Shown: piece by piece, positions 42,650 to 52,027 of the stretch
How the letters are laid out: every line of letters starts with the position of its first letter
Position numbering within the stretch: the first letter of the stretch is position 1
Assembly (NCBI RefSeq): GCF_037023145.1
Contig: NZ_CP146091.1
Location: 1,240,001-1,304,000 of the forward strand
Source: Ralstonia sp. RRA
Lineage (GTDB): Bacteria > Pseudomonadota > Gammaproteobacteria > Burkholderiales > Burkholderiaceae
Direction: 5' to 3'
DNA length: 64,000 nucleotides
Notes under the pieces: generated by a model
Databases searched by the model: none
The model's input: only the letters and a program-made list of their open reading frames with translations
What the model was told of the DNA's origin: nothing
Translations under genes and position numbers: made by a program

Positions 42650-44182
42650 ATGCCGATCGTCCAGCAGGGCAGCATCAATACGACTGCCCTCATCGTCCCG
42701 GACTTGTACGTCCAGATTGTTCCGCCGCAGGTGGCGTTGCTAAACGGCGTGCCCACCAATGTGCTGGGCGTCGTCGGCACGGCAACCTGGGGCCCGACCA
42801 ACTCGCCGACCATCATCGGCAACATGGCCATGTACGCCCAGGCCTTTGGTGCGATCCAGAATCGCACGTACGACATGGGCACGGCGGTGGCTGTGGCGGT
42901 CCAACAGGGCGCCAACAACTTCCGCTGCGTGCGCGTGACGGACGGCACGGACACGGCCGCAACGGCTGCGGTGCAGACCAACTGCCTGACGCTGACGGCC
43001 AAGTACACCGGCACGCTGGGCAACACCGTCACTGTGGCCTTGGCCAATGGCAGCGCCGCTGGCACCTGGAAGGTGACGGTTGCCGCACCGACGCTCAACC
43101 CGGAAGTGTTCGACAACATCGGCGCCGGCCTGTCGGGCAATCCGCTGTGGGCTGCCATCGCCGCCGCCATCAACAACGGCACCAGCGTGCAGCGCGGCCC
43201 TTCGCAGATCATCACTGCGGCGGCCGGTGCTGGCACCACGGCGCCGACGGCGGCCAGCTTCACGCTGTCCGGCGGAACGGACGGTGCAACGACGATCTCC
43301 GGCTCGGTGCTGATCGGCCAGGACACGATCCCGCGCAAGGGCATGTACGCGCTGCGCAACCAGGGCGTGTCGGTGGCCATGCTGGCTGACTGCTCGGACT
43401 CGACCACCTGGGCGACGCAGGTGTCCTTCGGGCTGTCCGAGGGCATCTACATGATCGGGGTGGGGCCGGCCGGCGACACGATCACCAACGCGGTCAGCAC
43501 CAAGAGCACGGCCGGCATCGACAGCTACGCCTTCAAGCTGCTGTTTGGTGACTGGGTGTACTGGCTGGACACGGTCAACGGCGTGACGCGGCTGGTCTCG
43601 CCGCAGGCGTTTGTCGCCGGCCTGCTGGCCAACCTGTCGCCGCAGAACAGCAGCCTGAACAAGCCGATCTACGGTGTTGTCGGCACGCAGAAGTCGTTCG
43701 CCAACCAGACGTACAGCTCGGCTGAGCTGCAGACGCTGATCCAAGCAGGAATCGACCTCATTACCAACCCGGTGCCGGGCGGCTCCTACTTCGGCTGCCG
43801 CTGCGGCCACAACAGCAGCTCGAACGCGCTCACGCAGGGTGACAACTACACGCGCATGACCAACTACATCGCCAGCACCATCAATGCAGGCATGGGCAAG
43901 TACGTGGGTCAGCTGCAGTCGGCTACGGTGCGCGCGCAGGCGGCGGCCACGCTGTCGAACTTCCTGAGCTCGATGGAGCAGCAGGGCATGATCGGCGCGG
44001 TCAATGGCGGCCCGGCGTTTTCGGTGCAGATCGACGCCAACAACAACCCGACGAACCGCGTGGCGCTTGGCTATATGCAAGCCGACGTGAAGGTGATCTA
44101 CCTGTCGGTCATCGAGAAGTTCCTGGTCAACGTGGAAGGCTCGCAGGCCACGGTGATTCGGACCTCGACCAGCAACCAGTAA
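42650..44182 (+). CDS. contractile tail sheath protein
   Basis: A 510-residue protein with the sheath pattern: VPDLYVQIVPPQ, GVPTNVLGVVGTATWGPTN and late strands (ASTINAGMGKYVGQLQSATVRAQAAATLSNFLSSME). It polymerises around the tube and contracts on infection, so the phage is a myovirus. A Thr/Ala-rich insertion (about 100-230) may be surface exposed. Confidence 0.9.
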   Translation: MPIVQQGSINTTALIVPDLYVQIVPPQVALLNGVPTNVLGVVGTATWGPTNSPTIIGNMAMYAQAFGAIQNRTYDMGTAVAVAVQQGANNFRCVRVTDGTDTAATAAVQTNCLTLTAKYTGTLGNTVTVALANGSAAGTWKVTVAAPTLNPEVFDNIGAGLSGNPLWAAIAAAINNGTSVQRGPSQIITAAAGAGTTAPTAASFTLSGGTDGATTISGSVLIGQDTIPRKGMYALRNQGVSVAMLADCSDSTTWATQVSFGLSEGIYMIGVGPAGDTITNAVSTKSTAGIDSYAFKLLFGDWVYWLDTVNGVTRLVSPQAFVAGLLANLSPQNSSLNKPIYGVVGTQKSFANQTYSSAELQTLIQAGIDLITNPVPGGSYFGCRCGHNSSSNALTQGDNYTRMTNYIASTINAGMGKYVGQLQSATVRAQAAATLSNFLSSMEQQGMIGAVNGGPAFSVQIDANNNPTNRVALGYMQADVKVIYLSVIEKFLVNVEGSQATVIRTSTSNQ

Positions 44183-44242
44183 CGCACCCACCCAATCTGA
44201 TTGCCCCGCCGCGCGCGGGGCGCTCTCTTTCCGGAGAACGCA

Positions 44243-44674
44243 ATGCCGATTCAAGGTTACTCGGTCGGGCGCGACTATACGCTGGTCATTCAGACCTCCA
44301 CGGGCGCACTGCAGCCGAACAAGATCACCGCCTTCAAGAGCAAGCAGGATGTGACCGACGTGCGCGTCAAGCGCCTGGACGGCATCACCGATCACGTGCG
44401 CTTCTTCGACGGCTGGTCGGGTTCATTCGACATTGAGCGTCAGGACGCGACGCTCGACAACTACTTCGCCCAGCTTGAGGCGAACTACTACGCCGGCATC
44501 AACGAATCGCCCGCCCAGATCTACGAGACGATTCAGGAAGCCAACGGCGCGGTGTCCCAATTCCGCTATGACGGCGTTCTCATGACGCTGGCCGATGCCG
44601 GCAACCGCGCGGGCGACGCCACCATCAAGCAGTCGATCAACTTCGTGGCCTCGCGCCGCATCAAGGTGGCCTGA
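44243..44674 (+). CDS. tail tube protein
   Basis: A 143-residue protein, MPIQGYSVGRDYTLVIQTST..., directly after the sheath gene, with a beta-barrel-like pattern (DVRVKRLDGITDHVRFFDGWSGSFDIERQDATLDNYF). ATG 44243 has CGGAGAA upstream. It forms the inner tube through which DNA passes. Confidence 0.85.
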   Translation: MPIQGYSVGRDYTLVIQTSTGALQPNKITAFKSKQDVTDVRVKRLDGITDHVRFFDGWSGSFDIERQDATLDNYFAQLEANYYAGINESPAQIYETIQEANGAVSQFRYDGVLMTLADAGNRAGDATIKQSINFVASRRIKVA

Positions 44675-45039
44675 TGACCAGTGTGACCATTAACCCGACC
44701 CCGTCTGAACAACTGATCAAGAGCGCCGCGCGCGAAGTCGTGGTGGACGACGCGCTGGGACGAAAGATCACACTGCGCAAGCCGAATCCTCTGGCGAACC
44801 TGGACTTCGCGAAGGCGGCCGGTGGAAGCGAGCTGAACATGCTCTATCTGGCCGAGGTTGCGCATCTGAAGTACGTGAGCGCGATCGACGGCGATCCGGT
44901 GCCGACACCTGCCACCGAAGCCCAGTTGCGCGCGCTGTATCAGCGCCTGGGTGACGAGGGCAACGAGGCCGCCCAGCGCGGCGTAGCCGACAACTTCGTG
45001 CGCCAAGCCGCGCCGGAGGCCGAGCTAAAAAACTCCTGA
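44674..45039 (+). CDS. tail assembly chaperone, short form
   Basis: A 121-residue protein, MTSVTINPTPSEQLIKSAAR..., between tube and tape-measure genes, the place of the chaperones. It ends ELKNS-stop. Just before the stop is the heptamer A AAA AAC in the right phase for a -1 ribosomal slip. The slip would join it to a second frame ending at 45209. The short and long forms would coat the tape-measure protein during tail assembly. Confidence 0.85.
   Translation: MTSVTINPTPSEQLIKSAAREVVVDDALGRKITLRKPNPLANLDFAKAAGGSELNMLYLAEVAHLKYVSAIDGDPVPTPATEAQLRALYQRLGDEGNEAAQRGVADNFVRQAAPEAELKNS
45027..45033 (+). promoter_or_regulatory. programmed -1 ribosomal frameshift site
   Basis: A-AAA-AAC in the phase CTA AAA AAC TCC TGA. 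This is the canonical X-XXY-YYZ slippery heptamer, six nt before the stop. After a -1 slip reading continues CTC CTG ACG GAC... in the frame that contains MWLVHNGVPF. No strong pseudoknot was worked out; a GC-rich stretch follows at 45037-45053. Confidence 0.82.
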
Positions 45040-45209
45040 CGGACGGCCCGTTTCACGAGGCAATGTGGCTCGTGCATAACGGTGTTCCGTTCGACGTCGC
45101 ATTTTCTGTGGACGAAACGATGCGCCACGCCATGGCCATCAAGTGCAGCGAGTTCCATGGTGCGGAGTTCGATCTCAACACCATGTCATTCAAGGAGCGG
45201 GAGCGATGA
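45033..45209 (+). CDS. frameshift extension of the tail assembly chaperone (gpGT-like)
   Basis: A 58-residue extension in the -1 frame, LLTDGPFHEAMWLVHNGVPFD... to SFKERER. Joined at 45033 to the gene at 44674 it gives a protein of about 178 residues. The extension could in theory start at ATG 45063, but that start has no ribosome site. The usual arrangement in long-tailed phages is a fused long form made in a small share of translations. Confidence 0.8.
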   Translation, partial: LLTDGPFHEAMWLVHNGVPFDVAFSVDETMRHAMAIKCSEFHGAEFDLNTMSFKERER

Positions 45210-45676
45210 AGGAATTTGGAGATCTCGCTTCTTTTGCCGCGCACTTGGCGCTGGCTGAGGTTGCAGCGCACAAGGCTCTTGAGAAGGGCCTCGATAAGGC
45301 TGCAGATCATATCGAGCGCGCGGCCAAGGGCAAGATTGGCGAATACCAGGGCGCCAACGGTATGCACGACGCTTGGCCGGAACTGGCGGACAGTACGAAG
45401 GAAGACCGCGTTCGCAAAGGTTTCACCGAGAACGATCCTCTGCTGCGCACGGGCGCGCTGCGCGATTCCATCAGTCATGAGACGCACGGCCTGGAAGCGG
45501 CGATCGGGTCCACGTCGGACATTGCCGTCTACCAAGAGCTGGGCACAGACAAGATTCCGCCCCGGCCGTTTCTTGGGGCTGCGGCCTACGAGAGTATCGA
45601 CGAGGTGAAAAAGCTGGTCGGCGGGGCCGTGATAACCTGGATCGTCGGCGGCAATTCGCTCGACTACAAGGTCTAG
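45206..45676 (+). CDS. HK97 gp10-like/virion morphogenesis protein
   Basis: A 156-residue protein. GKIGEYQGANGMHDAWPELADSTKEDRVRKGF, LLRTGALRDSISHE, YQELGTDKIPPRPFLGAAAYE fit the gp10-like/Mu gpG family that acts in head-tail joining or tail completion. ATG 45206 overlaps the preceding stop (ATGA). Confidence 0.78.
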   Translation: MKEFGDLASFAAHLALAEVAAHKALEKGLDKAADHIERAAKGKIGEYQGANGMHDAWPELADSTKEDRVRKGFTENDPLLRTGALRDSISHETHGLEAAIGSTSDIAVYQELGTDKIPPRPFLGAAAYESIDEVKKLVGGAVITWIVGGNSLDYKV

Positions 45677-45819
45677 AAAAGATTCGAGACCGCTAGGTAA
45701 ATCACGAACGCGCCAGCGGCGATAAGCGCCGCGCCGACAAGCAGTCCGGCGATGCTGGCGACTCCAAGAATGACAGCTGTCGGCGTGCTGGGCTTTTGAG
45801 GCACATAGGCGCTCCGCAT
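45673..45819 (-). CDS. small membrane protein on the opposite strand within the late region
   Basis: A 48-residue protein, MRSAYVPQKPSTPTAVILGV..., with two close hydrophobic stretches (AVILGVASIAGLLVGAALIAAG and FVIYLAVSNLF). It reads leftward between the gp10-like and tape-measure genes, and its stop overlaps the end of the former by 4 bp. It may be a moron expressed in the lysogen. The ribosome site is weak. Confidence 0.45.
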   Translation of the reverse strand: MRSAYVPQKPSTPTAVILGVASIAGLLVGAALIAAGAFVIYLAVSNLF

Positions 45820-45907
45820 CTTCGCTGGGCGGATGCGGCGAATCCTGGGGTACTGGATGAAGCTCACCCGGTCAGCCAGCCATTCGTGAACGCGAAAGAA
45901 AACACCC

Positions 45908-47685
45908 ATGAGCATCGACGCCTACAAAATCGCGGTACAGATCTCGCTGGTCGAGAACGTCACTCGCGGATTGGCCACGCTGTCGCGGTATTTCAAGGCC
46001 GCTGACACCGATGCCAAGGCCCTTGAAGCGCGCATCGCCAAAATCGGCAAGATGGCGGCCGCTGGCAGTATTCTAGCCGGTGCTGGTGCGGCCGGCCTGA
46101 AGATGTTCGAGGCGCCGCTAGACAAGGCCATGGAGTACGAGCGATTCCTCGCTCGGATGCGCCAAATGGGCTTGGGCGATAGTCAGATCAAGGACGCTGA
46201 GAAGTTCGTTGAGGCGACCAAGATCATCAACACGTCCGTTTTGGACCGGATGCGTATCTTCTCGGAGGCGCAGGGCGCATTCCGGCAGTCTGGCATGTCC
46301 GGGGACAAGGCGCTCGAAGCCGCCAAGACCATGACGCCTGTGCTCGCCACCTACGAGGTGGCTATGCAGACGCTCAGCGGACCGACACACGCGGCAGCCG
46401 AGCACGCGATGCGCAACTTGAACAAGACCGTCGAAATGATGGGCGGCTTGGGCGACACGAAGCGCGCTCAGGAAATCGCTGACGGTGTCTTCAAGACCGT
46501 TCAATCGAGCGGCAAGATGGTTGATGAGCGCCAACTCAAGCAGTTTTTCGCCTACGGCAGCTCGGCCACAAACCAGCAGGATCTGCGGACGGTATTCGGC
46601 GGTCTGGAGCCGATCATTGGCGAGTTGGGCGGCAGCACCACCGCCGTGGGCCTGCGTACGGCGTACACGCGCACCAACGGCATGATGGCGCTGATGCCGC
46701 GGCGCCTGAAAGAGGAAATGCAGCGCCTCGGCATGACCGATGAGACGGGAAAGCAGCAGACAACCGATCTGGCTCGGCTGCAGGCGACCAACATCATCGG
46801 CTACACCGAAGAAATCATGCGCCGGTATCAGTCGGCGGGGATCACTTCACAGACAGACCGCGAGCGCGAAAACGCGATCATCTTCGGCACCAATGGCGCC
46901 AAGGTCTTCAACAAGATCATGAGCCAGATGGCTGTGCTGCATGAATCGCTTGAGGCATACGACAAGTCCAAGGGCGCATCTGACGTTGCCAACGACCCCG
47001 CCAACCAGCGACTGATGGCACAGCAGAACTTGGCCAAGAAAATCGAGGATTTCCAGTTGGCGCTGGCTCGTAATGGCGGCTTGCTCGATTTGGCCACGAA
47101 GGGCTTGACGATGCTCGCCAACGGTGTGGAGCGGCTGACGAAGTTCGCCAATGACCACCCGACGATCACCAAACTGGCCGTGGCGACTGGCTTGGCGCTA
47201 TCGGGCCTGATGCTACTGGGCGGCGGCGTGCTGCTTCTGAAGAGCGCTTTGTCGGCACTCAGTCTGATTGGCATCTCCGGCATTGCGTCTTCGATCGCTG
47301 GCGCCGGCTCGGCGACGCTAGTGGGTGCTCTTGGCGCTCTTGTGAGCCCTATTGGACTTGTTGTGGCGGTCCTTGGAACGCTGGCGGCGGCTGCATATGC
47401 GTTCCGGCCGATCTCCCCACAGAGATTGAAGCGGCAAAGCATGAAGGCGGAGCCCGTCTAACGCCCACTGCACAATCTCGTGTGGATGCCGGTGAGTTAG
47501 GCGCGCCAAGCCAGTACGTGAAGCCAGCCGACCAGAAGCCGATCGTGCTCAAAGGCGATGTGAACATGGATGGCCGCAAGGTGGGCACCGTTATGTGGAA
47601 TCAGCTTGGAACCGAGCTGGGACGCCCACAGACCGGCCCCGGCACTTTCGACCCCGCCGCATCCCTGCGCCCCTCAGCACTGTGA
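45908..47685 (+). pseudogene. tail tape-measure protein, broken by one-base deletion near 47417
   Basis: The first 517-residue frame reads MSIDAYKIAVQISLVENVTRG... and carries TP901-type tape-measure features and two membrane stretches (about 420-500). It ends abruptly after AFRPISPQRLKRQ. A second frame continues with EIEAAKHEGGARLTPTAQS...DAGELGAPSQYVKPAD to 47685. One extra C in the CCCC run at 47415-47418 would join them as RPISPTEIEAAK, giving a 592-residue protein (1,779 nt when restored). It sets tail length. The break could be a sequence error. Confidence 0.8.
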
Positions 47686-47693
47686 CCTGATCC

Positions 47694-48656
47694 ATGCCAG
47701 ACCTCATCCTCCAACTCGGCGATTTCCAGTTCCAGCAGCAGGAAATCCCCGAGTCGATCCCGTTCGGTGGCGAGCAGGCGCTTGCTGTGCACCGCCTCGT
47801 CGGCGGCGTCAAAGTCGTCGACGCCATGGGCGGCTTCACGCGCCCAATCTCGTGGTCTGGCTGGTTGCTCGGTGAGAGCGCGCTGGTCCGCGCGCGGCAG
47901 TTGGACATGATGCGTGAGGCGGGAGAGCCACAACAACTCACGTGGTCGGAACTGGACTTCGTGGTAGTCATCCGCGATTTCCGCGCGGACTTCCAGCGCT
48001 TCTACCAGATCCCGTACACCATCACATGCGAGGTGGTGCAGGATCTGACGCTGTCAACCGCCGGCCTCGGAGAGCCTGGCATCGACGACCTGATCTCGGG
48101 CGACTTGGGCACAGCGTCAGGCCTGATGTCATCGATCAGCGATTCGACGCTGGGTAGCCTATTCAGCAGTGTGCAGTCAGCGATCCAAGGCGTATCCAGC
48201 TTCGCCAACGCCGCCCAATCGACGCTGAACGGCGTGCTGCAGCCGATCGCGGCGTTCCGCACGCAGGCGCAGACGTTGATTGCGCAGACCAACAACACGC
48301 TGATGAACGTGACGACACTGGGCGGCATCCTGCCGAACAACCCCATCAGCACGCAGGTCAGCAAGATCACACAGCAGATCGTCGCGGCGCAGAACCTGCC
48401 GACGCTGGTGCAGTTGGACCGCGTCGTCGGGCGAATCCAGGGCAACATCGGCTCGATCTACAGCAGCGCCAAGCAGCAAACCGTGGCGGCCGGCAACCTG
48501 ATGAAGATCGCCGCGAAGGAGTACGGTGACGCGATGGCGTGGACCGGCCTAGCTAAGGCCAACCCGCAGCTCGGCGGCGACCCTCAGATCAATGGCATTG
48601 CAACCGTGACGATTCCTCCGACCAAAGACGATGTCGGCGGCGTAGTGAACGCATAG
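47694..48656 (+). CDS. baseplate hub/tail-tip protein (Mu gpN-like position, LysM-like end)
   Basis: A 320-residue protein. The start MPDLILQLGDFQFQQQEIPESIPFGGEQALAVHRLVGG matches a tail-tip family. The end GNLMKIAAKEYGDAMAWTGLAKANPQL resembles LysM. It lies between tape measure and hub, as DNA-circularisation/gpN-like proteins do in Mu-type tails. Confidence 0.7.
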   Translation: MPDLILQLGDFQFQQQEIPESIPFGGEQALAVHRLVGGVKVVDAMGGFTRPISWSGWLLGESALVRARQLDMMREAGEPQQLTWSELDFVVVIRDFRADFQRFYQIPYTITCEVVQDLTLSTAGLGEPGIDDLISGDLGTASGLMSSISDSTLGSLFSSVQSAIQGVSSFANAAQSTLNGVLQPIAAFRTQAQTLIAQTNNTLMNVTTLGGILPNNPISTQVSKITQQIVAAQNLPTLVQLDRVVGRIQGNIGSIYSSAKQQTVAAGNLMKIAAKEYGDAMAWTGLAKANPQLGGDPQINGIATVTIPPTKDDVGGVVNA

Positions 48657-48680
48657 CCGACCAACTAGCCTCAACACATC

Positions 48681-48706
48681 AGCCCCGCTTTGTGCGGGGC
48701 TTTTCA
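48681..48706 (+). terminator. hairpin terminator before the hub gene
   Basis: AGCCCCGC (48681-48688) and GCGGGGCT (48694-48701) followed by TTTC. It lies 6 bp before the next ATG. Confidence 0.75.
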
Positions 48707-48711
48707 TTTCC

Positions 48712-49857
48712 ATGAGCCTGAACGACCTCCCGGCGCAGCCAATTGCGCGGCGCCCGCGCGCCATGGTCAAAGTGACTGGCGCAGCGACGAATGGCGTGTA
48801 TCCGCCGGCCGTGATCGTCCCGTGGGAGTCATGGTCGGTCGACAACAACACGTTTTACCAAGCGGATACGTTTCGGGTGTCGATTCCGTCGAGCGCGTTG
48901 CCGCCGGAGGTGGACGCGAACTGGTTCTCAAGCCAGAGCGAGGCGTTCATTGAGATCCTTGCCGGTTTTCCCGACGATCCACTCAGCTTCACTGAGGCCG
49001 ATCTGGATAGCTTGATCTACGGCCGGATCGATGACATCGAGTTCGACCCTGTGTCGACGATGCTGTCACTCACTGGTCGCGACCTGACGGCGGTGTTCAT
49101 CGACGCCAAGACGACGATCCAGTATCAGAACCTGACGTCGTCTCAGGTCGCGGCCAAGCTGGCCGCTTCACACGGGCTGAGCGTGGCAGGGCCAGCTACG
49201 ACGACGCTCGCAGGCAGCCTCTACGCCCGCGACCACGTCAGCATGACTGACCGTCGCAGCGAATGGGACTTGTTGACCTGGCTGGCCCAGCAAGAGGGTT
49301 TCGCTTGCTATGTCACGGGCCGCACGTTGAACTTTGGCCCACGGCCGCCCGCGCCCCCGGAACCCTACGAATTGCGCTGGGAAGTCAATGAACAAGGCGT
49401 TCCAACCGCGAATTTCCAGACCCTGCGAACATCGCGCAGCCTGACAGTAGCAAAGGGCATCACTGTGGTGGTGAAGTCGCCGAGCCTCAAGACGAGCAAG
49501 TCCGTGACTGGCTACTACCCGAGCAAGCCGAAGACTACCCAGGCAGGGAAAGCTTCACCGTTCGGAAATACCCAGGTCTATAGCATTACCCGTGGCGGTC
49601 TTGACCAGGCCGGCGCGGACAAACTGGCAGCACAGATCCACCACGAGATCACGCAGCACGAGATGAAGCTGCGCGCACGCCTGCCGGCCGACAACATCCT
49701 GACCCAAACTTCCATGCTTCGGCTGACTGGCACTGGCACGAAGTTCGACCAGGACTACTACGTTGACGGCATCACGCGGTCTATGAGCCTCGACGAGGGG
49801 TATGTCATGGACATCTCTGCCAAGAACATCAATCCTGAGACGGTGCCGTCCATATGA
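48712..49857 (+). CDS. baseplate hub protein (gpP/gpD-like)
   Basis: A 381-residue protein. The pattern FRVSIPSSALPPEVDANWFSSQSEAFIEILAGFPDD, LTGRDLTAVFIDAKTT and WDLLTWLAQQEGFACYVTGRTLNFG is that of phage late-control/hub proteins related to Mu gp44 and T4 gp27. It connects tube and spike. Its stop overlaps the spike start. Confidence 0.85.
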   Translation: MSLNDLPAQPIARRPRAMVKVTGAATNGVYPPAVIVPWESWSVDNNTFYQADTFRVSIPSSALPPEVDANWFSSQSEAFIEILAGFPDDPLSFTEADLDSLIYGRIDDIEFDPVSTMLSLTGRDLTAVFIDAKTTIQYQNLTSSQVAAKLAASHGLSVAGPATTTLAGSLYARDHVSMTDRRSEWDLLTWLAQQEGFACYVTGRTLNFGPRPPAPPEPYELRWEVNEQGVPTANFQTLRTSRSLTVAKGITVVVKSPSLKTSKSVTGYYPSKPKTTQAGKASPFGNTQVYSITRGGLDQAGADKLAAQIHHEITQHEMKLRARLPADNILTQTSMLRLTGTGTKFDQDYYVDGITRSMSLDEGYVMDISAKNINPETVPSI

Positions 49858-50522
49858 TCAGTCAACTGCGCAATCAGATGGCGCTGGCGGCACAGCTGGC
49901 GCAAGACGGCAAGTCGCACAGCAAGGTCGGTATTGTCACCAGCTACGATCCGGGTACAGCGTCGGCGCGTGTTCACCTCATGCCGATCGATCCAGACTTG
50001 CCGGATAACACCCTGACGGGCTGGTTACCAGTGGGCACACCGTGGGTTGGCAATGGTTGGGGTCTTGATGCGCCAGTGAGCATCGGCGATCAGGTGATCG
50101 TTCAATTCATCGACGGCGAGATCGAGAACGGCGTCATCAGCGGCCGGATTTTCAGCGATCAGCAGCGTCCCACTGGCGCGCAAGCAGGCGAATTCTTCCT
50201 GACGCACGCTTCAGGCTCCAAGCTGCAGTTCCACAACGACGGCACGGTCACGCTCATCAGCGCGGGAACGCTCACCAGCCAGGCGCCGCAGTGGAACCAC
50301 ACTGGGCCGATGCAGATCAACGGCACTCTACTTGTGACACAGACCATCACCGGCCAGGCCGGCATGGCTGTCTCCGGAAACAACGGCTCCGGCAATTCCA
50401 TGAGCATCAACGGCAACACCCAGTTCACGGGTCAAGTGTCCGCCAATGGCCACCGGATCGACGACACGCACAAGCACACCGGCGTGCAGACAGGCAGCAG
50501 CAACACCGGGACAGTCGTATGA
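49854..50522 (+). CDS. baseplate spike protein (gpV-like)
   Basis: A 222-residue protein. An OB-fold start (SKVGIVTSYDPGTASARVHLMP, GDQVIVQFIDGEIENGVISGRIF) is followed by a repeated beta-helix (DGTVTLISAGTLTSQ...). The tip HRIDDTHKHTGVQTGSSNTGTVV has the H-x-H pattern that binds iron in P2 gpV spikes. It pierces the outer membrane. Confidence 0.88.
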   Translation: MISQLRNQMALAAQLAQDGKSHSKVGIVTSYDPGTASARVHLMPIDPDLPDNTLTGWLPVGTPWVGNGWGLDAPVSIGDQVIVQFIDGEIENGVISGRIFSDQQRPTGAQAGEFFLTHASGSKLQFHNDGTVTLISAGTLTSQAPQWNHTGPMQINGTLLVTQTITGQAGMAVSGNNGSGNSMSINGNTQFTGQVSANGHRIDDTHKHTGVQTGSSNTGTVV

Positions 50523-50898
50523 CTCAGCAGCTCCTGAATGACGTCAACCACTGGGTGGGGGCGACATCGGCACGTCTCCGACAGGCGACATCGGCTTGGT
50601 GAACGCGGATACACGCACCCAGCAGCGGATCGTGCGCCGGCTGGTGACCAATCCGGGCGACTACATCTTCCACCAGGACTATGGCGCCGGCTTGCCGCAG
50701 AAGATCGGCCAGACGCTCGATGTCGGCGCGCTGCGCGGGCTGATTCGCGCCCAGGTGAAGCAGGAGAAGGGTGTTGCACAGACGCCTGAGCCGGAGGTCG
50801 ATGTCGCGGCGATCACGAACGGCGTGAGCGTGCACATCCGCTACACCAGCTCGGTCACGCGCCGTCCCGTAACCCTCAAATTCAACGTGAACAACTGA
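50519..50898 (+). pseudogene. gp25-like baseplate wedge protein, broken by one-base deletion at 50557-50561
   Basis: The ATG at 50519 gives MTQQLLNDVNHWVG and then goes out of frame at a run of five G. With six G the protein continues GDIGTSPTGDIGLVNADTRTQQRIVRRLVTNPGDYIFHQDYGAGLPQKIGQ, the normal gp25/gpW start and body (126 residues). The in-phase part could be made from TTG 50596, but without the first 25 residues. It is needed for baseplate wedges. Confidence 0.78.
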
Positions 50899-50899
50899 C

Positions 50900-52027
50900 A
50901 TGGCCAGCTTGCAGACGCAGGATTGGGTGACGCTCGTCCGGAATCAGGTCTCCGCGATCCAGGGCTATGCGAAGGTGCTAGTCGACCTGACGGTCGGATC
51001 GGTGTTGCGCGCGATCGTCGAGGCGAATGCGGCCGTTGTGGTGTGGCTGGAGGGCTTGTTGTTGCAGGTGCTGGCTATCACTCGCGCGGCGACATCGAGT
51101 GGCGCTGACCTCGATTCCTGGGTTGCTGACTTCGGTGTGACGCGCTTGCCTGCGGTGGCCGCCACCGGGATCGTCACCTTCTCCCGGTTCACTACGACCC
51201 AGCAGGTCCTGGTGCCCGTGGGGGCGACCGTGCAGACGGCCGACGGCACACAGCAATTCACCGTCACGATCGACACGACGAACCCAGCATACAACGCAGG
51301 CCTGGGCGGATATGTCATCGCGGCCGGCGTCGGAAACGTGACGGTGCCGGTTCAGGCGCTCACCGCTGGCGCTGCTGGTAACGCCGTCGCAGGGTCAGTT
51401 TCCGTCATCGCCGGCGCGATTTCAGGCGTCGATACGGTGACCAATACGGCCGCATTCACGAACGGCACCGATGCCGAGTCTGACACGGCGTTGCGCACGC
51501 GCTTCATTGCGTACGTGGCGAGCTTGTCAAAGGCGACAAAGAACGCAGTCGGATATGCCATCACGTCGCTGAAGCAGGGTCTGGTGTACTCGCTTGTCGA
51601 GAATCAGACCTACGCCGGCGCGACGCAGTACGGCTATTTCTACGTTGTGGTGGATGATGGAACCGGCTCGCCGTCGAGTACGTTGCTCGCAACCGTGGCT
51701 AATGCCATTGATGCAGTGCGCCCGCTGACCAGCACGTTCGGCGTGTTCGCGCCGGTGGTTGTGAACGCGAGTGTTGCAATGACGATCTCAACAGCCGCCG
51801 GCGCCGACCATGCGGCGACGGCTCTGGTGGTCAAGAACGCGCTCACGTCGTACATCAACGCACTGCCGCTGGGCACGACACTTCCGTTCTCCCGGCTCGC
51901 GCAGGTGGCATACGACGCTTCCCCCAGCGTGACGAACGTTACAGGCGTGACATTGAACAGCGGCACCGCTGACCTGACGGCCACAAGCCAGCAAGTCATC
52001 AAGGCAACTTCTGTGACGGTGGCGTGA
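50900..52027 (+). CDS. baseplate J-like protein (Mu gp47 type)
   Basis: A 375-residue protein. LVDLTVGSVLRAIVEANAAVVVWLEGLLLQVLAITRAATSSGADLDSWVADFGV and SDTALRTRFIAYVASLSKATKNAVGYAI match baseplate J-like/gp47 proteins. It forms the wedge core together with the gp25- and gp48-like proteins on either side. Confidence 0.9.
   Translation: MASLQTQDWVTLVRNQVSAIQGYAKVLVDLTVGSVLRAIVEANAAVVVWLEGLLLQVLAITRAATSSGADLDSWVADFGVTRLPAVAATGIVTFSRFTTTQQVLVPVGATVQTADGTQQFTVTIDTTNPAYNAGLGGYVIAAGVGNVTVPVQALTAGAAGNAVAGSVSVIAGAISGVDTVTNTAAFTNGTDAESDTALRTRFIAYVASLSKATKNAVGYAITSLKQGLVYSLVENQTYAGATQYGYFYVVVDDGTGSPSSTLLATVANAIDAVRPLTSTFGVFAPVVVNASVAMTISTAAGADHAATALVVKNALTSYINALPLGTTLPFSRLAQVAYDASPSVTNVTGVTLNSGTADLTATSQQVIKATSVTVA

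Noticed and set aside
42740..44395. 551-codon minus-strand frame across the sheath gene
   Set aside because: Shadow of a well-supported tail sheath gene; very Arg/Val/His-rich.
45027..45033. Treating the tail chaperone frame change as another sequence error
   Set aside because: It has a phased A-AAA-AAC slip site and the usual gene order, so programmed frameshifting explains it.
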